Shown: positions 35,251 to 45,451, numbered from the stretch's first letter. The stretch: DNA of 64,000 bases from Pedobacter sp. Leaf250 (GCF_920984735.1 NZ_CAKLBU010000001.1:186001-250000), one strand, 5' to 3'. The notes: generated from the letters alone by a model not told the origin. Made by a program: numbers and translations.

Positions 35251-35640
35251 TTATTGCTTGTTGTTTGATCTTTCCGTTTTGATTTTCTCCCGATGTTGCA
35301 TTCCCCACTTTGTCATTGCGCCAACTACTTCTTCTAAGGTATGGCTATAAGGCAAAAGCTCGTAGGCTATGCTTACCGGATAGCCATTTTCTATTTTTTT
35401 TATGATGAATCCGTTCATTTCCAGTTCTTTAAGTTCGCTGGAAAGTACCCTTGCAGAAATGCCCGTTACCTGTCGCTGAATTTCCGTAAAACGTTTGTTT
35501 CCTCTGGCCATTGCGATAATAATCATGAGCTTCCATTTTCCACCAATGGCGTATAAGGCATCAGATACAGCCATTAAAGTTTTGTGGCAATCTTCGGTAA
35601 ACTCTTTGTTATCTGTTTGATTCTCTGCTGATTTAGCCAT
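35251..35640 (-). CDS. HxlR family transcriptional regulator
   Basis: This 129-aa winged-helix regulator has the diagnostic N-terminal Cys (EDCHKTLMAV), IGGKWKLMIIIAMARGNKRFTEIQRQ, then ISARVLSSELKELEMNGFI and the wing region YPVSIAYELLPYSHTLEEV. HxlR proteins respond to reactive electrophiles or oxidants, often through that Cys, and usually repress a divergent gene. Here a divergent SnoaL-like gene starts 108 bp away, with a 27-bp imperfect inverted repeat between them (35655-35681). This is a textbook arrangement of autoregulation plus control of the neighbour. Confidence 0.94.
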   Translation of the reverse strand: MAKSAENQTDNKEFTEDCHKTLMAVSDALYAIGGKWKLMIIIAMARGNKRFTEIQRQVTGISARVLSSELKELEMNGFIIKKIENGYPVSIAYELLPYSHTLEEVVGAMTKWGMQHREKIKTERSNNKQ

Positions 35641-35654
35641 AATAAGTTTAATAA

Positions 35655-35681
35655 TAGTCGCTAACCTTTAGGTAACGACTA
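35655..35681. promoter_or_regulatory. Putative HxlR operator
   Basis: TAGTCGCTAACC and GGTAACGACTA form an imperfect dyad around TTTA; the right arm's complement is TAGTCGTTACC. It starts 15 bp from the HxlR ATG and lies just upstream of the divergent promoter. Position and symmetry suit binding by an HxlR dimer. Confidence 0.6.
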
Positions 35682-35704
35682 ATAAATTGTAACCGAATAT
35701 ACTA

Positions 35705-35712
35705 TAGTTTTG
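35705..35712 (+). promoter_or_regulatory. -7 box of the SnoaL-like gene
   Basis: TAGTTTTG is an exact TAnnTTTG, 35 bp before the ATG at 35748. The HxlR dyad ends 23 bp upstream, close to or overlapping the expected -33 region. Confidence 0.55.
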
Positions 35713-35747
35713 CCAGTAACAATTATATATTTTAATTAAACAATAAA

Positions 35748-36188
35748 GTGATGACAATAGAAATTTTAAAAGCAAAAGAAGAACTGAGAAACTTGATTGA
35801 CAATTATGCCTCTTTAGGTGATGAGTGGAGAATATCTGAAGTGATGGATTTATTCACTCCGGATTTAACCTACAAAGTTTATATGGGAGGAAATTTAGTT
35901 GCGACTACTTCTGGTAGAGAAACTATGGAAAAAGAGTTTACAGGCCACGCCGCCCAGGTAAAAACCTACTTTACCATTAACGGGCAACATACGGTAAAAA
36001 TCGATGGAACAACAGCTACAGGGGTTTCCTTTAGTCAGATAAAAATGATCAGAGATGTGGAAGGCAAGGACGTCTTAACAGATTATAGTGTTAACTATGA
36101 AGATCAGTATATTCATCAAAATGGCAATTGGTTAATTAAAGAGCGGATTGCTCATTTTGTAATCATGGAATCGAGAACACTCTCTTAA
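35748..36188 (+). CDS. Nuclear transport factor 2 / SnoaL-like family protein
   Basis: This 146-aa protein has the cone-shaped NTF2-like fold. An N-terminal helix (LRNLIDNYASLGDEWRISEVMDLF) is followed by strands and the closing YEDQYIHQNGNWLIKERIAHF, typical of SnoaL_4-like members. The family includes isomerases, dehydratases and ligand binders; no catalytic residues can be assigned with confidence. It is divergent from the HxlR gene, across a probable operator, and so is likely its direct target. Confidence 0.85.
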   Translation: MMTIEILKAKEELRNLIDNYASLGDEWRISEVMDLFTPDLTYKVYMGGNLVATTSGRETMEKEFTGHAAQVKTYFTINGQHTVKIDGTTATGVSFSQIKMIRDVEGKDVLTDYSVNYEDQYIHQNGNWLIKERIAHFVIMESRTLS

Positions 36189-36200
36189 ACAGATGCAACA

Positions 36201-36244
36201 CAAACCGACGTACATTTTTATACAATGAAATGTACGTCAGTTTG
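36201..36244. terminator. Hairpin after the SnoaL-like gene
   Basis: CAAAC-C-GACGTACATTT pairs with AAATGTACGTC-A-GTTTG around a 10-nt loop; the T-run (GGTTTT) is short. It probably terminates the SnoaL-like transcript. Confidence 0.55.
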
Positions 36245-36344
36245 GTTTTAGGTGGGTTGATAGCAAAAGTTATTTTTCAGTGCTGTAAAAATTTATAAGA
36301 TAGCAGGGCCTTGCAAGAAATGCATCAGGCTTCATACTTATCAT

Positions 36345-37697
36345 CTACATTTCTTTCCAATTTGTTGATAAGGGCTTGTTAAATTCTACGCTCTTATAAT
36401 TGATCGTTATTTTATTTTTTCCATCGCCAGAAACGGTTGTAAACGGCATTTTGATTCCTCCAATGGTTTTATTGTTGCTGTACGCATTTATTTGTTTTTT
36501 GTTTCCAATTTGATAGCTGTCGCCTAAAATGTTAAATCGACTATCTACTATGTAAACGAATGTATGCCCATCAACTCCAAAACTTACGGCATAACCATCT
36601 TTTGTCGCTTTTACAATCCCTTTGCTAAACGCAGCTTCGTTTTGCTTCCGAAGGCCAAGTACGCCAATGTGGTCGTTGTAAATTGTTTCTTCAAGCCGCT
36701 CTTTAGTGGTGATGGTTTTCTTTCCGTTACTCCACATCCAGCCTCCATTGGCATTTACCTGTTCTACTGCGATGAGTTTGCCCTGATTATACATCTCATT
36801 TCTAAATCTATTTTGTGCCAAATCATTGTAAGAGGTTAGTTTAATGCCACTAAATTCTGCCTGAACAATATAAGTTTTTACATTATCTAATGCAGTGCCC
36901 CCATAAACTGTTCTTAAGTTTTTGAAGATTTCGTTCGCACCAGGAAGCTTCTTGTTCACTGAAGTTTTTTTGTTGCTATGCTCTTTATTTACATCCTCTG
37001 TGAAATAAAAACTTCCATCAACTACAGCCATGGCCTTATTTTTCCCGTCGCCAGCACTTGCAAAAAAGCTATGGGTAGTGGTTGTTCCATTATCGTATTT
37101 TAGCGTTAATGTACCGTCTTTTAAATTGTATTTGCCTTTTCCATCGCTTTTGGCATTTGTGCCGCCACCAATATTATCTCCGGCAATTACAGTAGTTGAT
37201 TCTCGATCGGTGGTAAAACTTCCTGCTCCATCAAAATTAAGCACTCGTTTAGCACTTGATCCCACATAAGTTGTTCCATTCGATATTCCACCGCTACCGC
37301 TGATAAACTTGAATTGATAAGATCCCTTCGGAATACTATTATCGAGATTCATTTTAAAAAGTACAAATGTTCCTGCATCGAGATTTCCAGCTTTTGTAAT
37401 TGTGAATTTACTCTTATCTCCGTTTGAATATTTTAAGAGGAGATCAGAGCCCTTGATTTCATAGGTTCCCCTTATGGCAGTTTTCCAATCTTTTTTATTT
37501 AACTCATCTGTAAAGGTTTTATCTTTTCGAAGCAGGAATACTTCATCAGTACGGTTCATGCCTCCTCCAAGTGGGTTTAAACTTAACCTTACTCCGGCAT
37601 AAACGCCAGGGAAACCGGTTGATGATTGGCAAGCGCTGGATAGGGCGGTAGTTGTAAGAAATATTATCTGCAACAAAAAGTAGTGTATCTGCTTCAT
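36345..37697 (-). CDS. Secreted protein with a LolA-like C-terminal region, unknown function
   Basis: This 450-aa protein has a signal peptide and a Cys near its end (TTALSSACQSS), so it may be a lipoprotein, though the box is imperfect. The first ~250 residues hold two similar modules (TYEIKGSDLLLKYSNGDKSK and KYNLKDGTLTLKYDNGTTT), a lipocalin-like pattern of short strands. The region from about residue 260 (ANEIFKNLRTVYGG, VKTYIVQAEF, later GIKMPFTTVSGDGKN) looks like the half-barrel fold of LolA-type proteins. I do not recognise an exact family. It stands alone, with a non-coding gap on both sides. Confidence 0.75.
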   Translation of the reverse strand: MKQIHYFLLQIIFLTTTALSSACQSSTGFPGVYAGVRLSLNPLGGGMNRTDEVFLLRKDKTFTDELNKKDWKTAIRGTYEIKGSDLLLKYSNGDKSKFTITKAGNLDAGTFVLFKMNLDNSIPKGSYQFKFISGSGGISNGTTYVGSSAKRVLNFDGAGSFTTDRESTTVIAGDNIGGGTNAKSDGKGKYNLKDGTLTLKYDNGTTTTHSFFASAGDGKNKAMAVVDGSFYFTEDVNKEHSNKKTSVNKKLPGANEIFKNLRTVYGGTALDNVKTYIVQAEFSGIKLTSYNDLAQNRFRNEMYNQGKLIAVEQVNANGGWMWSNGKKTITTKERLEETIYNDHIGVLGLRKQNEAAFSKGIVKATKDGYAVSFGVDGHTFVYIVDSRFNILGDSYQIGNKKQINAYSNNKTIGGIKMPFTTVSGDGKNKITINYKSVEFNKPLSTNWKEM

Positions 37698-37950
37698 ACA
37701 AAAGGGATTTAATGTGATTAATGAATTACAACAAAAAATATGCCTCCTTGAACATGGAGTTTAAACATTGTATTTAGCAATGATACAAACTGGCGATATT
37801 TAGCGGTCTGACTATTTCATTTAAATAAGTATGCTGGCTAATTTTACCATAGATCAAGATGGATTGCATTTTGGTCGCCTACATTTGATTAAACAAAAAG
37901 AGAATATCATCCTAAATAAAAATTGATCATCAACTAAAAACTTAGAAACC

Positions 37951-38772
37951 ATGAGTACACTAAAATTAAAAGACGGAACAGAGATTTTTTACAAAGACCA
38001 GGGTAAAGGACCAACATTAATGTTCCATCACGGATGGCCATTATCGTCAGATGATTGGGATGCACAAGTGATCTTTTTCTTGCAAAGAGGTTATCGTGTA
38101 ATTACGCATGATAGGAGAGGCCATGGCCGTTCCAGTCAGGATATTTATGGGCACGATATTGAAACTTATGCCGCTGATGCTGCCGAACTTGTAGCATTTT
38201 TAGACTTGAAAGAAGTTGTTCATATCGGACACTCTACAGGTGGTGGTGAAGTTATTCGCTATGTTAACAAATACGCCAATGGTAGAGCTAAAAAAGCCGT
38301 ATTGATTAGCGCCGTCCCACCAATTATGGTTCAAAGCGATTGTAATCCTGATGGCGTTCCAATGTCTGTATTTGATGACATCAGAGATCAAACATTAAAT
38401 AACAGACAGCAATTTTATATCGATTTAACCATTCCATTTTATGGTTATAACAGATCGGGTGCGGTTGTAAAAGAAGGTATTCAAAGAAATTGGTGGAGAC
38501 AGGGAATGATGGGCGGGATTGTTGCGCATTATGATGGAATCAAGGCATTTTCTGAAACGGATTTTAATGAAGATTTAAAAGCTGTAGAAATTCCGGTTTT
38601 GGTTCTTCATGGAGAAGATGATCAAATTGTACCTTACCAGAATGCGGCGTTAAAATCAATTAAATTATTGAAAAACGGAAAGCTCATTACTTACCCTGAT
38701 TTTTCTCATGGAATGCCAACTACCGAAGCAGCAACTATTAATAAAGATCTTTTGGCATTTATTGAGGCTTAG
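37951..38772 (+). CDS. Alpha/beta hydrolase, non-heme chloroperoxidase/arylesterase type
   Basis: This 273-aa protein has the alpha/beta hydrolase fold with oxyanion region HHGWPLSSDDW, DRRGHGRSS, the nucleophile elbow GHSTGGGEVIRY (Ser ~97), a late acid in LHGEDDQIVP and the catalytic His in DFSHGMP. These residues match cofactor-free chloroperoxidases and aryl esterases. The real role is probably ester hydrolysis, since perhydrolysis is a side reaction of the fold. There is no signal peptide. It lies at the left edge of a group rich in oxidative-stress genes (YciE-type, catalase). Confidence 0.92.
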   Translation: MSTLKLKDGTEIFYKDQGKGPTLMFHHGWPLSSDDWDAQVIFFLQRGYRVITHDRRGHGRSSQDIYGHDIETYAADAAELVAFLDLKEVVHIGHSTGGGEVIRYVNKYANGRAKKAVLISAVPPIMVQSDCNPDGVPMSVFDDIRDQTLNNRQQFYIDLTIPFYGYNRSGAVVKEGIQRNWWRQGMMGGIVAHYDGIKAFSETDFNEDLKAVEIPVLVLHGEDDQIVPYQNAALKSIKLLKNGKLITYPDFSHGMPTTEAATINKDLLAFIEA

Positions 38773-38813
38773 TTCTATCTTTAAACAGATTATCAGCCGA
38801 GTCAATCGATCGT

Positions 38814-38849
38814 AAAAAAATAAAGCCTTTCATCTCTGAAAGGCTTTAT
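38814..38849 (-). terminator. Hairpin with a T-run on the minus strand
   Basis: ATAAAGCCTTTCA pairs with TGAAAGGCTTTAT around TCTC. The long T-run is on the minus strand; on the plus strand only TTTAT is present. It may still end the hydrolase transcript. No minus-strand gene ends here. Confidence 0.55.
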
Positions 38850-39159
38850 CTGAAACAAACCATATTATAGATGGTATGGTTTGCAATCTATCTTTCTATC
38901 CTATCCAGGCATAGATCGTCCCGTGTTAAATTAGATGCTCCTAATTTGACTTTGTAAAGTTAACTGCAATACTCATCTGGTTATATAGCCCTTTACTACC
39001 ATTGGTATTAGTAAAGAAACAGAGATTTGTTTTTTGAAAATTAAAAAATTATCGGTAGTAATTTCCAACTTCATCATTCCACATTTCAGATTAAAATAAT
39101 AAGCAAAACTTAATGGTAAAATTTAGGGTTGTAAAACAAGTTACCTTACAAAACATACC
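38850..39159. other. Intergenic region with a second hairpin
   Basis: The gap before the YciE-type gene holds a further inverted repeat, CAAACCATA (38856-38864) with TATGGTTTG (38875-38883), and a short dyad TACCATTGGTA near 38997. No ORF is credible. The promoter of the YciE-type/catalase pair should lie here, but I see no exact box. Confidence 0.4.
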
Positions 39160-39714
39160 ATGAAAACAAAAGACACAGGAAGCGATCCAAAGTTTGCTTC
39201 TAAAACCAATGCTGAAGAATCACCTGCTTTAAATGAATTATTTAAAGACGGTATTGCTGATTTATACTGGGCAGAAAATCATTTGGTAAAGGCATTACCA
39301 AAAATGATTTCTGCGGCCACAGCCGATTCTTTAAAAAAAGCCATCACATCTCATTTAGAGGAGACAAAAACACATGTTGCAAGATTGGAACAGGTTTTTG
39401 AACTTTTAGGCGAAAAAGCCATCGCTAAAAAATGCGATGCAATGGAAGGGCTTACAAAAGAAGCCGAAGGAATTGTAGAAGAAACTCCACCCGGAACTGC
39501 AACCAGAGATGTAGGCATTATTCTGGCATCGCAAAAAGTAGAACATTATGAAATTGCCAGCTATGGTGGTTTGCATCAATTGGCCATTACTTTAGGCTTA
39601 ACAGATGTTGCTGATATATTGGCGCAAACGCTTGAAGAAGAAAAAGAAGCGGATACAAAATTAACCACAATTGCTGAAAACGAAATTAATTATAACGCAG
39701 CTGAAGAGGCATAA
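39160..39714 (+). CDS. YciE/YciF-type ferritin-like protein (DUF892)
   Basis: This 184-aa four-helix protein has the DUF892 pattern: LNELFKDGIADLYWAENHLVKALPKM, HLEETKTHVARLEQVFELLG, QKVEHYEIASYGGLHQLA and LAQTLEEEKEAD. The E/H residues in these helices form a di-iron site in the family. Its members are stress-induced in enterobacteria, but their activity is unresolved. The catalase gene starts 10 bp after the stop, so the two are co-transcribed and probably act together against peroxide or iron stress. Confidence 0.9.
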   Translation: MKTKDTGSDPKFASKTNAEESPALNELFKDGIADLYWAENHLVKALPKMISAATADSLKKAITSHLEETKTHVARLEQVFELLGEKAIAKKCDAMEGLTKEAEGIVEETPPGTATRDVGIILASQKVEHYEIASYGGLHQLAITLGLTDVADILAQTLEEEKEADTKLTTIAENEINYNAAEEA

Positions 39715-39724
39715 TAAAAAAGAT

Positions 39725-41917
39725 ATGGCTAAGAAAAATGCTGAAAACAATACAGCTCCTGCGCAGCAGGAAAATGATAAAACCAATAAATTAGAATCTT
39801 TTGTTGCGGATTCATCCGGACAGGTTTTAACTACCAATCATGGTGTAAAAATTAACGATGATCAAAACTCATTAAAGGCAGGAGAAAGAGGTGCAACACT
39901 ATTAGAGGATTTTATTCTTCGCGAGAAAATTACGCACTTTGATCATGAGCGAATTCCTGAACGTATTGTTCATGCCCGGGGATCGGCAGCACACGGTGTA
40001 TTTAAGGTTTATGAAGACATGTCTGAACTTACTCGTGCAGCGTTTTTGTGTGATCCAGGCGCAGAAACACCTGTTTTTGTGCGCTTTTCCACTGTTGCAG
40101 GTTCAAGAGGATCGAGCGATTTAGCAAGAGATGCTCGTGGATTTGCCGTAAAATTTTACACGCAGGAAGGCAATTTTGATTTAGTTGGAAATAACATTCC
40201 CGTATTTTTTATTCAGGATGCAGTGAAATTTCCTGATTTAATTCATGCTGTAAAACCGGAGCCAGATAATGAAATGCCGCAAGCAGCATCGGCACATGAT
40301 ACTTTTTGGGATTTTATTTCGCAATTGCCTGAATCGGCACACATGATTATGTGGGCCATGAGCGATAGAGCCTTGCCTAGAAGTTACCGGATGATGGAAG
40401 GTTTTGGCGTACATACATTTCGTTTTGTAAATGCAGAAGGCGTTTCAAATTTTGTTAAATTCCATTGGAAACCATTATTGGGTGTTCATGCAGTGGCTTG
40501 GGATGAGGCGCAAAATATATCGGGTAAAGACCCGGATTTTCATAGAAGAGATTTGTGGGATGCCATTGAAGCCGGCGCATTTCCAGAATGGGAGCTGGGT
40601 GTACAGATTATACCCGAATCGGATGAATTTAAATTTGAATTCGACATTCTTGATCCTACAAAATTAATTCCTGAAGAATTGGTTCCCGTTCAGCGCATTG
40701 GTAAAATGACGCTGAATAGAAATCCAGATAATTTCTTTGCAGAAACAGAACAAGTGGCTTTCCATGTGGGGCACGTAGTACCTGGAATAGATTTCACCAA
40801 TGACCCATTATTGCAAGGCAGGTTATTTTCTTATACTGATACACAGTTGATTAGGTTGGGTGGACCAAATTTCCACGAAATTCCAATCAATCGTCCTGTA
40901 GTACCTGTACATAATAATCAGCGTGATGGTTATATGCGTCAAACCATAAACAGGGGTAAAATCAGCTATGGTCCAAATGCTATTGCCAACAACGACCCTC
41001 AACAGGTAACAGCAGCAAACGGTGGGTTTGTTAGTTATAACGAGCGTATTGATGCCAGAAAAATCAGGGCAAGAAGCAGAAGTTTTTTCGATCATTTTTC
41101 GCAGGCGAGATTGTTTTTCAATTCGCAAAGTGATCCAGAGAAAAATCACATTATCGATGCTTTAAGTTTTGAGCTTGGTAAAGTTAAAACGGTAGAAATA
41201 CGCGAGCGCATGCTGGCTGTGTTGGCACAAATTGATAAAGGATTAGCTGGAGAAGTGGCATTTGCGCTTGGCTTGCATATCCCTGAAATTGCTTTAGAGG
41301 ATTTAAACAACAGTATTCCAGCCGATGGTAAGCGGGAAGATTATGCCTCTACCAATCCCGAAGGAAGTTTAGCGAAATCTGAAGCACTAAGTATGGCGGG
41401 CACTGTAAAGGATACAATCAAAACCAGAAAGATTGCAATTTTAGCTGCCGATGGTGTTGATGAGTCATCACTTAGCACCGTAAAAGATGCATTGGTTGCC
41501 GCAGGTGCTGTGGTTCACATCATTGCGCCAAAATTGGGCGAAATTATTTCGAAAGGAGATCAGAAAATTGTACCAGATGAAAGCTTCCTGACAGCGGCTT
41601 CAGTTTTGTATGATGCCGTATATGTTCCGGGAGGAGGAAATTCTGTCGCTACTTTAGAGGCTGAAGCCAACGCGGTTCATTTTTTAAATGAAGCATTTAA
41701 GCATTGCAAAGCTATTGCTGCTGATGATGAAGCGATCCAGGTTTTGGAATCAACTTATTTCCATAAAAAGCTACCAGCAGAATATTCTAAGGAAACTGTT
41801 TTGAGAGAGGGTGTTTTAGTTTCGGCTGATGTTGATACATTAACTTCCACTTTCATAGAAATGATTGGTATGCATCGTTTTTGGGAGCGTGAAAACCCAA
41901 GAAAAATACCAGCATAA
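39725..41917 (+). CDS. katE: Large-subunit (clade 2) catalase with C-terminal DJ-1/PfpI-like domain
   Basis: This 730-aa heme catalase dismutates hydrogen peroxide. Active-site His lies in [16 protein letters not shown], Asn in [12 protein letters not shown], and the heme-ligand Tyr in [14 protein letters not shown]; the flavodoxin-like C-terminal domain starts near residue 575 ([16 protein letters not shown]). This is the HPII/KatE architecture. The frame is open to 39671, but this overlaps the YciE-type gene; the ATG at 39725 gives a normal Lys/Asn-rich N-terminus. It is second in a two-gene operon and ends at a perfect bidirectional terminator shared with a convergent ankyrin gene. Confidence 0.95.
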   Translation: MAKKNAENNTAPAQQENDKTNKLESFVADSSGQVLTTNHGVKINDDQNSLKAGERGATLLEDFILREKITHFDHERIPERIVHARGSAAHGVFKVYEDMSELTRAAFLCDPGAETPVFVRFSTVAGSRGSSDLARDARGFAVKFYTQEGNFDLVGNNIPVFFIQDAVKFPDLIHAVKPEPDNEMPQAASAHDTFWDFISQLPESAHMIMWAMSDRALPRSYRMMEGFGVHTFRFVNAEGVSNFVKFHWKPLLGVHAVAWDEAQNISGKDPDFHRRDLWDAIEAGAFPEWELGVQIIPESDEFKFEFDILDPTKLIPEELVPVQRIGKMTLNRNPDNFFAETEQVAFHVGHVVPGIDFTNDPLLQGRLFSYTDTQLIRLGGPNFHEIPINRPVVPVHNNQRDGYMRQTINRGKISYGPNAIANNDPQQVTAANGGFVSYNERIDARKIRARSRSFFDHFSQARLFFNSQSDPEKNHIIDALSFELGKVKTVEIRERMLAVLAQIDKGLAGEVAFALGLHIPEIALEDLNNSIPADGKREDYASTNPEGSLAKSEALSMAGTVKDTIKTRKIAILAADGVDESSLSTVKDALVAAGAVVHIIAPKLGEIISKGDQKIVPDESFLTAASVLYDAVYVPGGGNSVATLEAEANAVHFLNEAFKHCKAIAADDEAIQVLESTYFHKKLPAEYSKETVLREGVLVSADVDTLTSTFIEMIGMHRFWERENPRKIPA

Positions 41918-41929
41918 GTTTATTAAATT

Positions 41930-41955
41930 AAAAAAGGCGCCTAGGCGCCTTTTTT
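41930..41955. terminator. Bidirectional terminator between catalase and ankyrin genes
   Basis: AAAAAAGGCGCC-TA-GGCGCCTTTTTT is a perfect 12-bp dyad, symmetric on both strands and placed between two convergent stop codons. Confidence 0.85.
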
Positions 41956-41976
41956 AATTATTGGTTTGTAAATAAT

Positions 41977-42477
41977 TTATCCAATTGTTTTTGATAAGTG
42001 TGCTTCCAGCAATTCAATTCCTTTTTCGTTACCTTGCATGGCGGCGAAATCTAGAGCATGCTGCCCTTTGTTATCCAATAGATTCACATCTGCTCCGCTA
42101 TCCAGTAACAATTGTAAAATTTCGTTTCTGCCAAACATGGCCGCAAACATCAATGCAGTTCCCCCATTTCCATGCTTTAAATTCAGCGATGCTCCATTGG
42201 AAATGAGTAATTTAGCCACTTCGAGATAACCTTTAAATGCTGAACCCATTAGAGCGGTATTGCCACCAAAATCAGCAGCATCTACATTTGCACCCGAATC
42301 TATCAGTAATTTGGCAGCTTCTAACTGATTGTTGTAACAGGCGATGATGAGAGGCGTATAACCTTTATCATCTTGAAAGTTTAGGTCTACCTTTCGGTGG
42401 ATCAATTCCTTTAAAACTTCAATTTCGCCTTTTCTGGCAGCAGGTATGGTGAGTAGGTTGATATCGTTCATGATCAT
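41977..42477 (-). CDS. Ankyrin repeat protein
   Basis: This 166-aa protein is made of about five ankyrin repeats (GYTPLIIACYNNQLEAAKLL, GNTALMGSAFKGYLEVAKLL, GTALMFAAMFGRNEILQLLL, GQHALDFAAMQGN). The frame is open to 42528, but MIMNDINLLTIPAARKG is the likely start (42477, or 42471). No signal peptide, so cytoplasmic. In some Proteobacteria small ankyrin proteins beside catalase genes are needed for full catalase activity. The convergent placement here may reflect the same link, without proof. Confidence 0.88.
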   Translation of the reverse strand: MIMNDINLLTIPAARKGEIEVLKELIHRKVDLNFQDDKGYTPLIIACYNNQLEAAKLLIDSGANVDAADFGGNTALMGSAFKGYLEVAKLLISNGASLNLKHGNGGTALMFAAMFGRNEILQLLLDSGADVNLLDNKGQHALDFAAMQGNEKGIELLEAHLSKTIG

Positions 42478-42637
42478 ATAACCTTTCTTTGAATTAAAAG
42501 TTTTGCTAGCGAAAGATATTAATAACAATAATTAATTTTAATAATTTGATAATCAATTAGTTGAATATAAAGTTGGATTCTAAAAATCCACCCTTCATCC
42601 GTTCTGCGTACATGTGTACATAACAAAAACAAAAACC

Positions 42638-43204
42638 ATGAAAAAAATCATTCTATCAGCAGTGGCTATAGTAGCTATTGCATTTGCATCAAATACTTCT
42701 GTTCAAGCGCAAGCTAAAGAAAAAACCGTTATGGTTGGTGGCGCAGCGATGTATCCTTCTAAAGATATTGTAGATAATGCAATCAATTCAAAAGATCACA
42801 CTACATTGGTAGCAGCAGTAAAAGCCGCTGGTTTAGTAGAAACATTAAAAAGTGCAGGTCCATTCACTGTTTTTGCACCAACAAATAGCGCATTCGATAA
42901 ATTACCTGCAGGTACTGTAGATAATTTGGTAAAACCAGAAAATAAGGCAACATTAACCAAAATATTAACTTACCATGTTGTTGCAGGCAATTTAGATAGT
43001 AAAGCAATTGCTGCAGCTATTAAAGCTGGAAATGGTAAAGCCGAATTAACAACTGTGCAAGGTGGAAAGCTTTGGGCCTGGATGGAAGGAAAGAAATTAG
43101 TGCTTAAAGATGAAATGGGCGGTATGAGTACTGTTACCATTGCCGATGTTCATCAAAAAAATGGTGTAATTCATGTAATTGACACTGTTTTAATGCCAAA
43201 ATAG
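42638..43204 (+). CDS. Fasciclin (FAS1) domain protein
   Basis: This 188-aa secreted protein has a signal peptide (MKKIILSAVAIVAIAFASNT, cut near VQAQA) followed by one FAS1 domain, with hallmarks FTVFAPTNSAFDKLPAGTVD, LTKILTYHVVAG and the closing NGVIHVIDTVLMPK. Single-domain bacterial FAS1 proteins are thought to mediate adhesion or matrix interaction. The open frame begins 24 nt earlier, but the ATG at 42638 gives a clean signal peptide. It is monocistronic with a terminator. Confidence 0.94.
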   Translation: MKKIILSAVAIVAIAFASNTSVQAQAKEKTVMVGGAAMYPSKDIVDNAINSKDHTTLVAAVKAAGLVETLKSAGPFTVFAPTNSAFDKLPAGTVDNLVKPENKATLTKILTYHVVAGNLDSKAIAAAIKAGNGKAELTTVQGGKLWAWMEGKKLVLKDEMGGMSTVTIADVHQKNGVIHVIDTVLMPK

Positions 43205-43225
43205 TCATCCCTATAGTTAAAATGC

Positions 43226-43260
43226 AAACCGCTTCGGAAATTATCCGGGCGGTTTTTTTT
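43226..43260 (+). terminator. Terminator of the fasciclin gene
   Basis: AAACCGC pairs with GCGGTTT, with an inner CGGA/TCCG stem, followed by T8 on the plus strand. Confidence 0.8.
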
Positions 43261-43393
43261 GTTAACTGATTTTTAACAATTTAAGTTCGAGGAAACTCTT
43301 ATATAATATGTGAACCTGTAATAATGGTACGATATGCAGTAATTCATATAAGGATTTACTTCCTGGCTATCGCGATCTTTGTATGATCATTAA

Positions 43394-44395
<1,002 letters not shown>

Positions 44396-44441
44396 TCATC
44401 CCCAAAAAGAATTTTTATTTTAACACCAAAACCATGCAAAT

Positions 44442-45059
44442 ATGAAGTTAATGAAAATGCTTGCTGCGCTGCTCGTGTTCTGTGTGATATCTTCCTGCTC
44501 GGATGCGCAGGAGAAAACCAAATCAAAAAATGGCACTAAAATATTAATTGTTTATTTGTCCAGAACGAATAATACTAAGGCCATTGCCGAGATTATTCAT
44601 CAAAAAGTTGGAGGAGATATGGTTGCGATTGAAATGGAGAAACCATACCCGGCAGATTACAAAGCTACGGTTGCTCAAGTTTCAAATGAAAACGAATCGG
44701 GATTTCTTCCGATATTAAAAACCAAAATTGAAAATATAGATGAGTATGGTGTGGTGTTTGTTGGCTTTCCAACATGGGGAATGGCTTTACCACCACCGAT
44801 GAAAAGTTTTTTACGCCAATATAATTTGAAAGGCAAAACAATTGTTCCATTTAATACGAATGCAGGTTATGGTATTGGCAGCACTTTTGAAACGGTCAAA
44901 GCTTTATGCCCTGAAAGCAATGTACTTGATGGTTTTTCTATAAAAGGCGGAGTAGAAAAAGACGGTGTTTTGCTTGCTATTCAAGGAGGTGCAAGAACAA
45001 CTGCCGAAAAAGAAGTAACTAAATGGCTTGAAAAAATTGACATTCAAATAAAACAATAA
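44442..45059 (+). CDS. Flavodoxin family protein with lipoprotein-like signal
   Basis: This 205-aa protein has an N-terminal signal with a possible lipobox (VFCVISSCSDAQ, Cys ~21), then a flavodoxin domain: KILIVYLSRTNNTKAIAEII is the FMN phosphate-binding loop, with VVFVGFPTWGMALPPPM and FNTNAGYGIGSTF in the flavin-contact positions. It belongs to the flavodoxin_4-like group. Export of an FMN protein is unusual, so it may be folded before export or face the periplasm as an apo-lipoprotein. Its stop overlaps the cupin start (TAATG), indicating translational coupling. Confidence 0.88.
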   Translation: MKLMKMLAALLVFCVISSCSDAQEKTKSKNGTKILIVYLSRTNNTKAIAEIIHQKVGGDMVAIEMEKPYPADYKATVAQVSNENESGFLPILKTKIENIDEYGVVFVGFPTWGMALPPPMKSFLRQYNLKGKTIVPFNTNAGYGIGSTFETVKALCPESNVLDGFSIKGGVEKDGVLLAIQGGARTTAEKEVTKWLEKIDIQIKQ

Positions 45060-45451
45060 TGGAAAATTTAGAAGATAACGGCTTTACACCAGCGCCATCA
45101 GCATACTTTACGGGTAATGCATTTTTAAAAATACTTGTTGCAGCCGATGAAACCACAAATTGCAACATCAGTGAAGTAGCATTTGAAAAAGGTTGTCGGA
45201 ATAACTGGCATACCCATCCTTCAAATCAGATTTTGATTGTAAAAGAAGGCGTATGTCTTTACCAGGAAGAAGGAAAACCAATACAGCATTTTAAAGTGGG
45301 TGAGGCCATTAATATTTTACCAGGTATAAAGCATTGGCATGGAGCATCTCCTGAAGAACCAATGATTCACTTTGCCATCAATACCAATACGGAAAAAGGT
45401 ATGGTTAATTGGCAGGAACCGGTAACAGATGAACAGTATCATCAGCAATAA
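45059..45451 (+). CDS. Cupin domain protein
   Basis: This 130-aa single-domain cupin binds a metal through motif 1 (NNWHTHPSNQILIVKEGV: two His plus a distal Glu/Gln) and motif 2 (INILPGIKHWHGASPEEPM). The type resembles carboxymuconolactone-decarboxylase-associated cupins acting with reductases. It overlaps the flavodoxin stop by one base and ends 14 bp from the convergent GH43-like gene. Confidence 0.9.
   Translation: MENLEDNGFTPAPSAYFTGNAFLKILVAADETTNCNISEVAFEKGCRNNWHTHPSNQILIVKEGVCLYQEEGKPIQHFKVGEAINILPGIKHWHGASPEEPMIHFAINTNTEKGMVNWQEPVTDEQYHQQ

Noticed and set aside
38997-39007. TACCATTGGTA as another copy of the response-regulator site
   Set aside because: The spacer is one base instead of four, and it is not followed by TTG-N19-TAnnTTTG.
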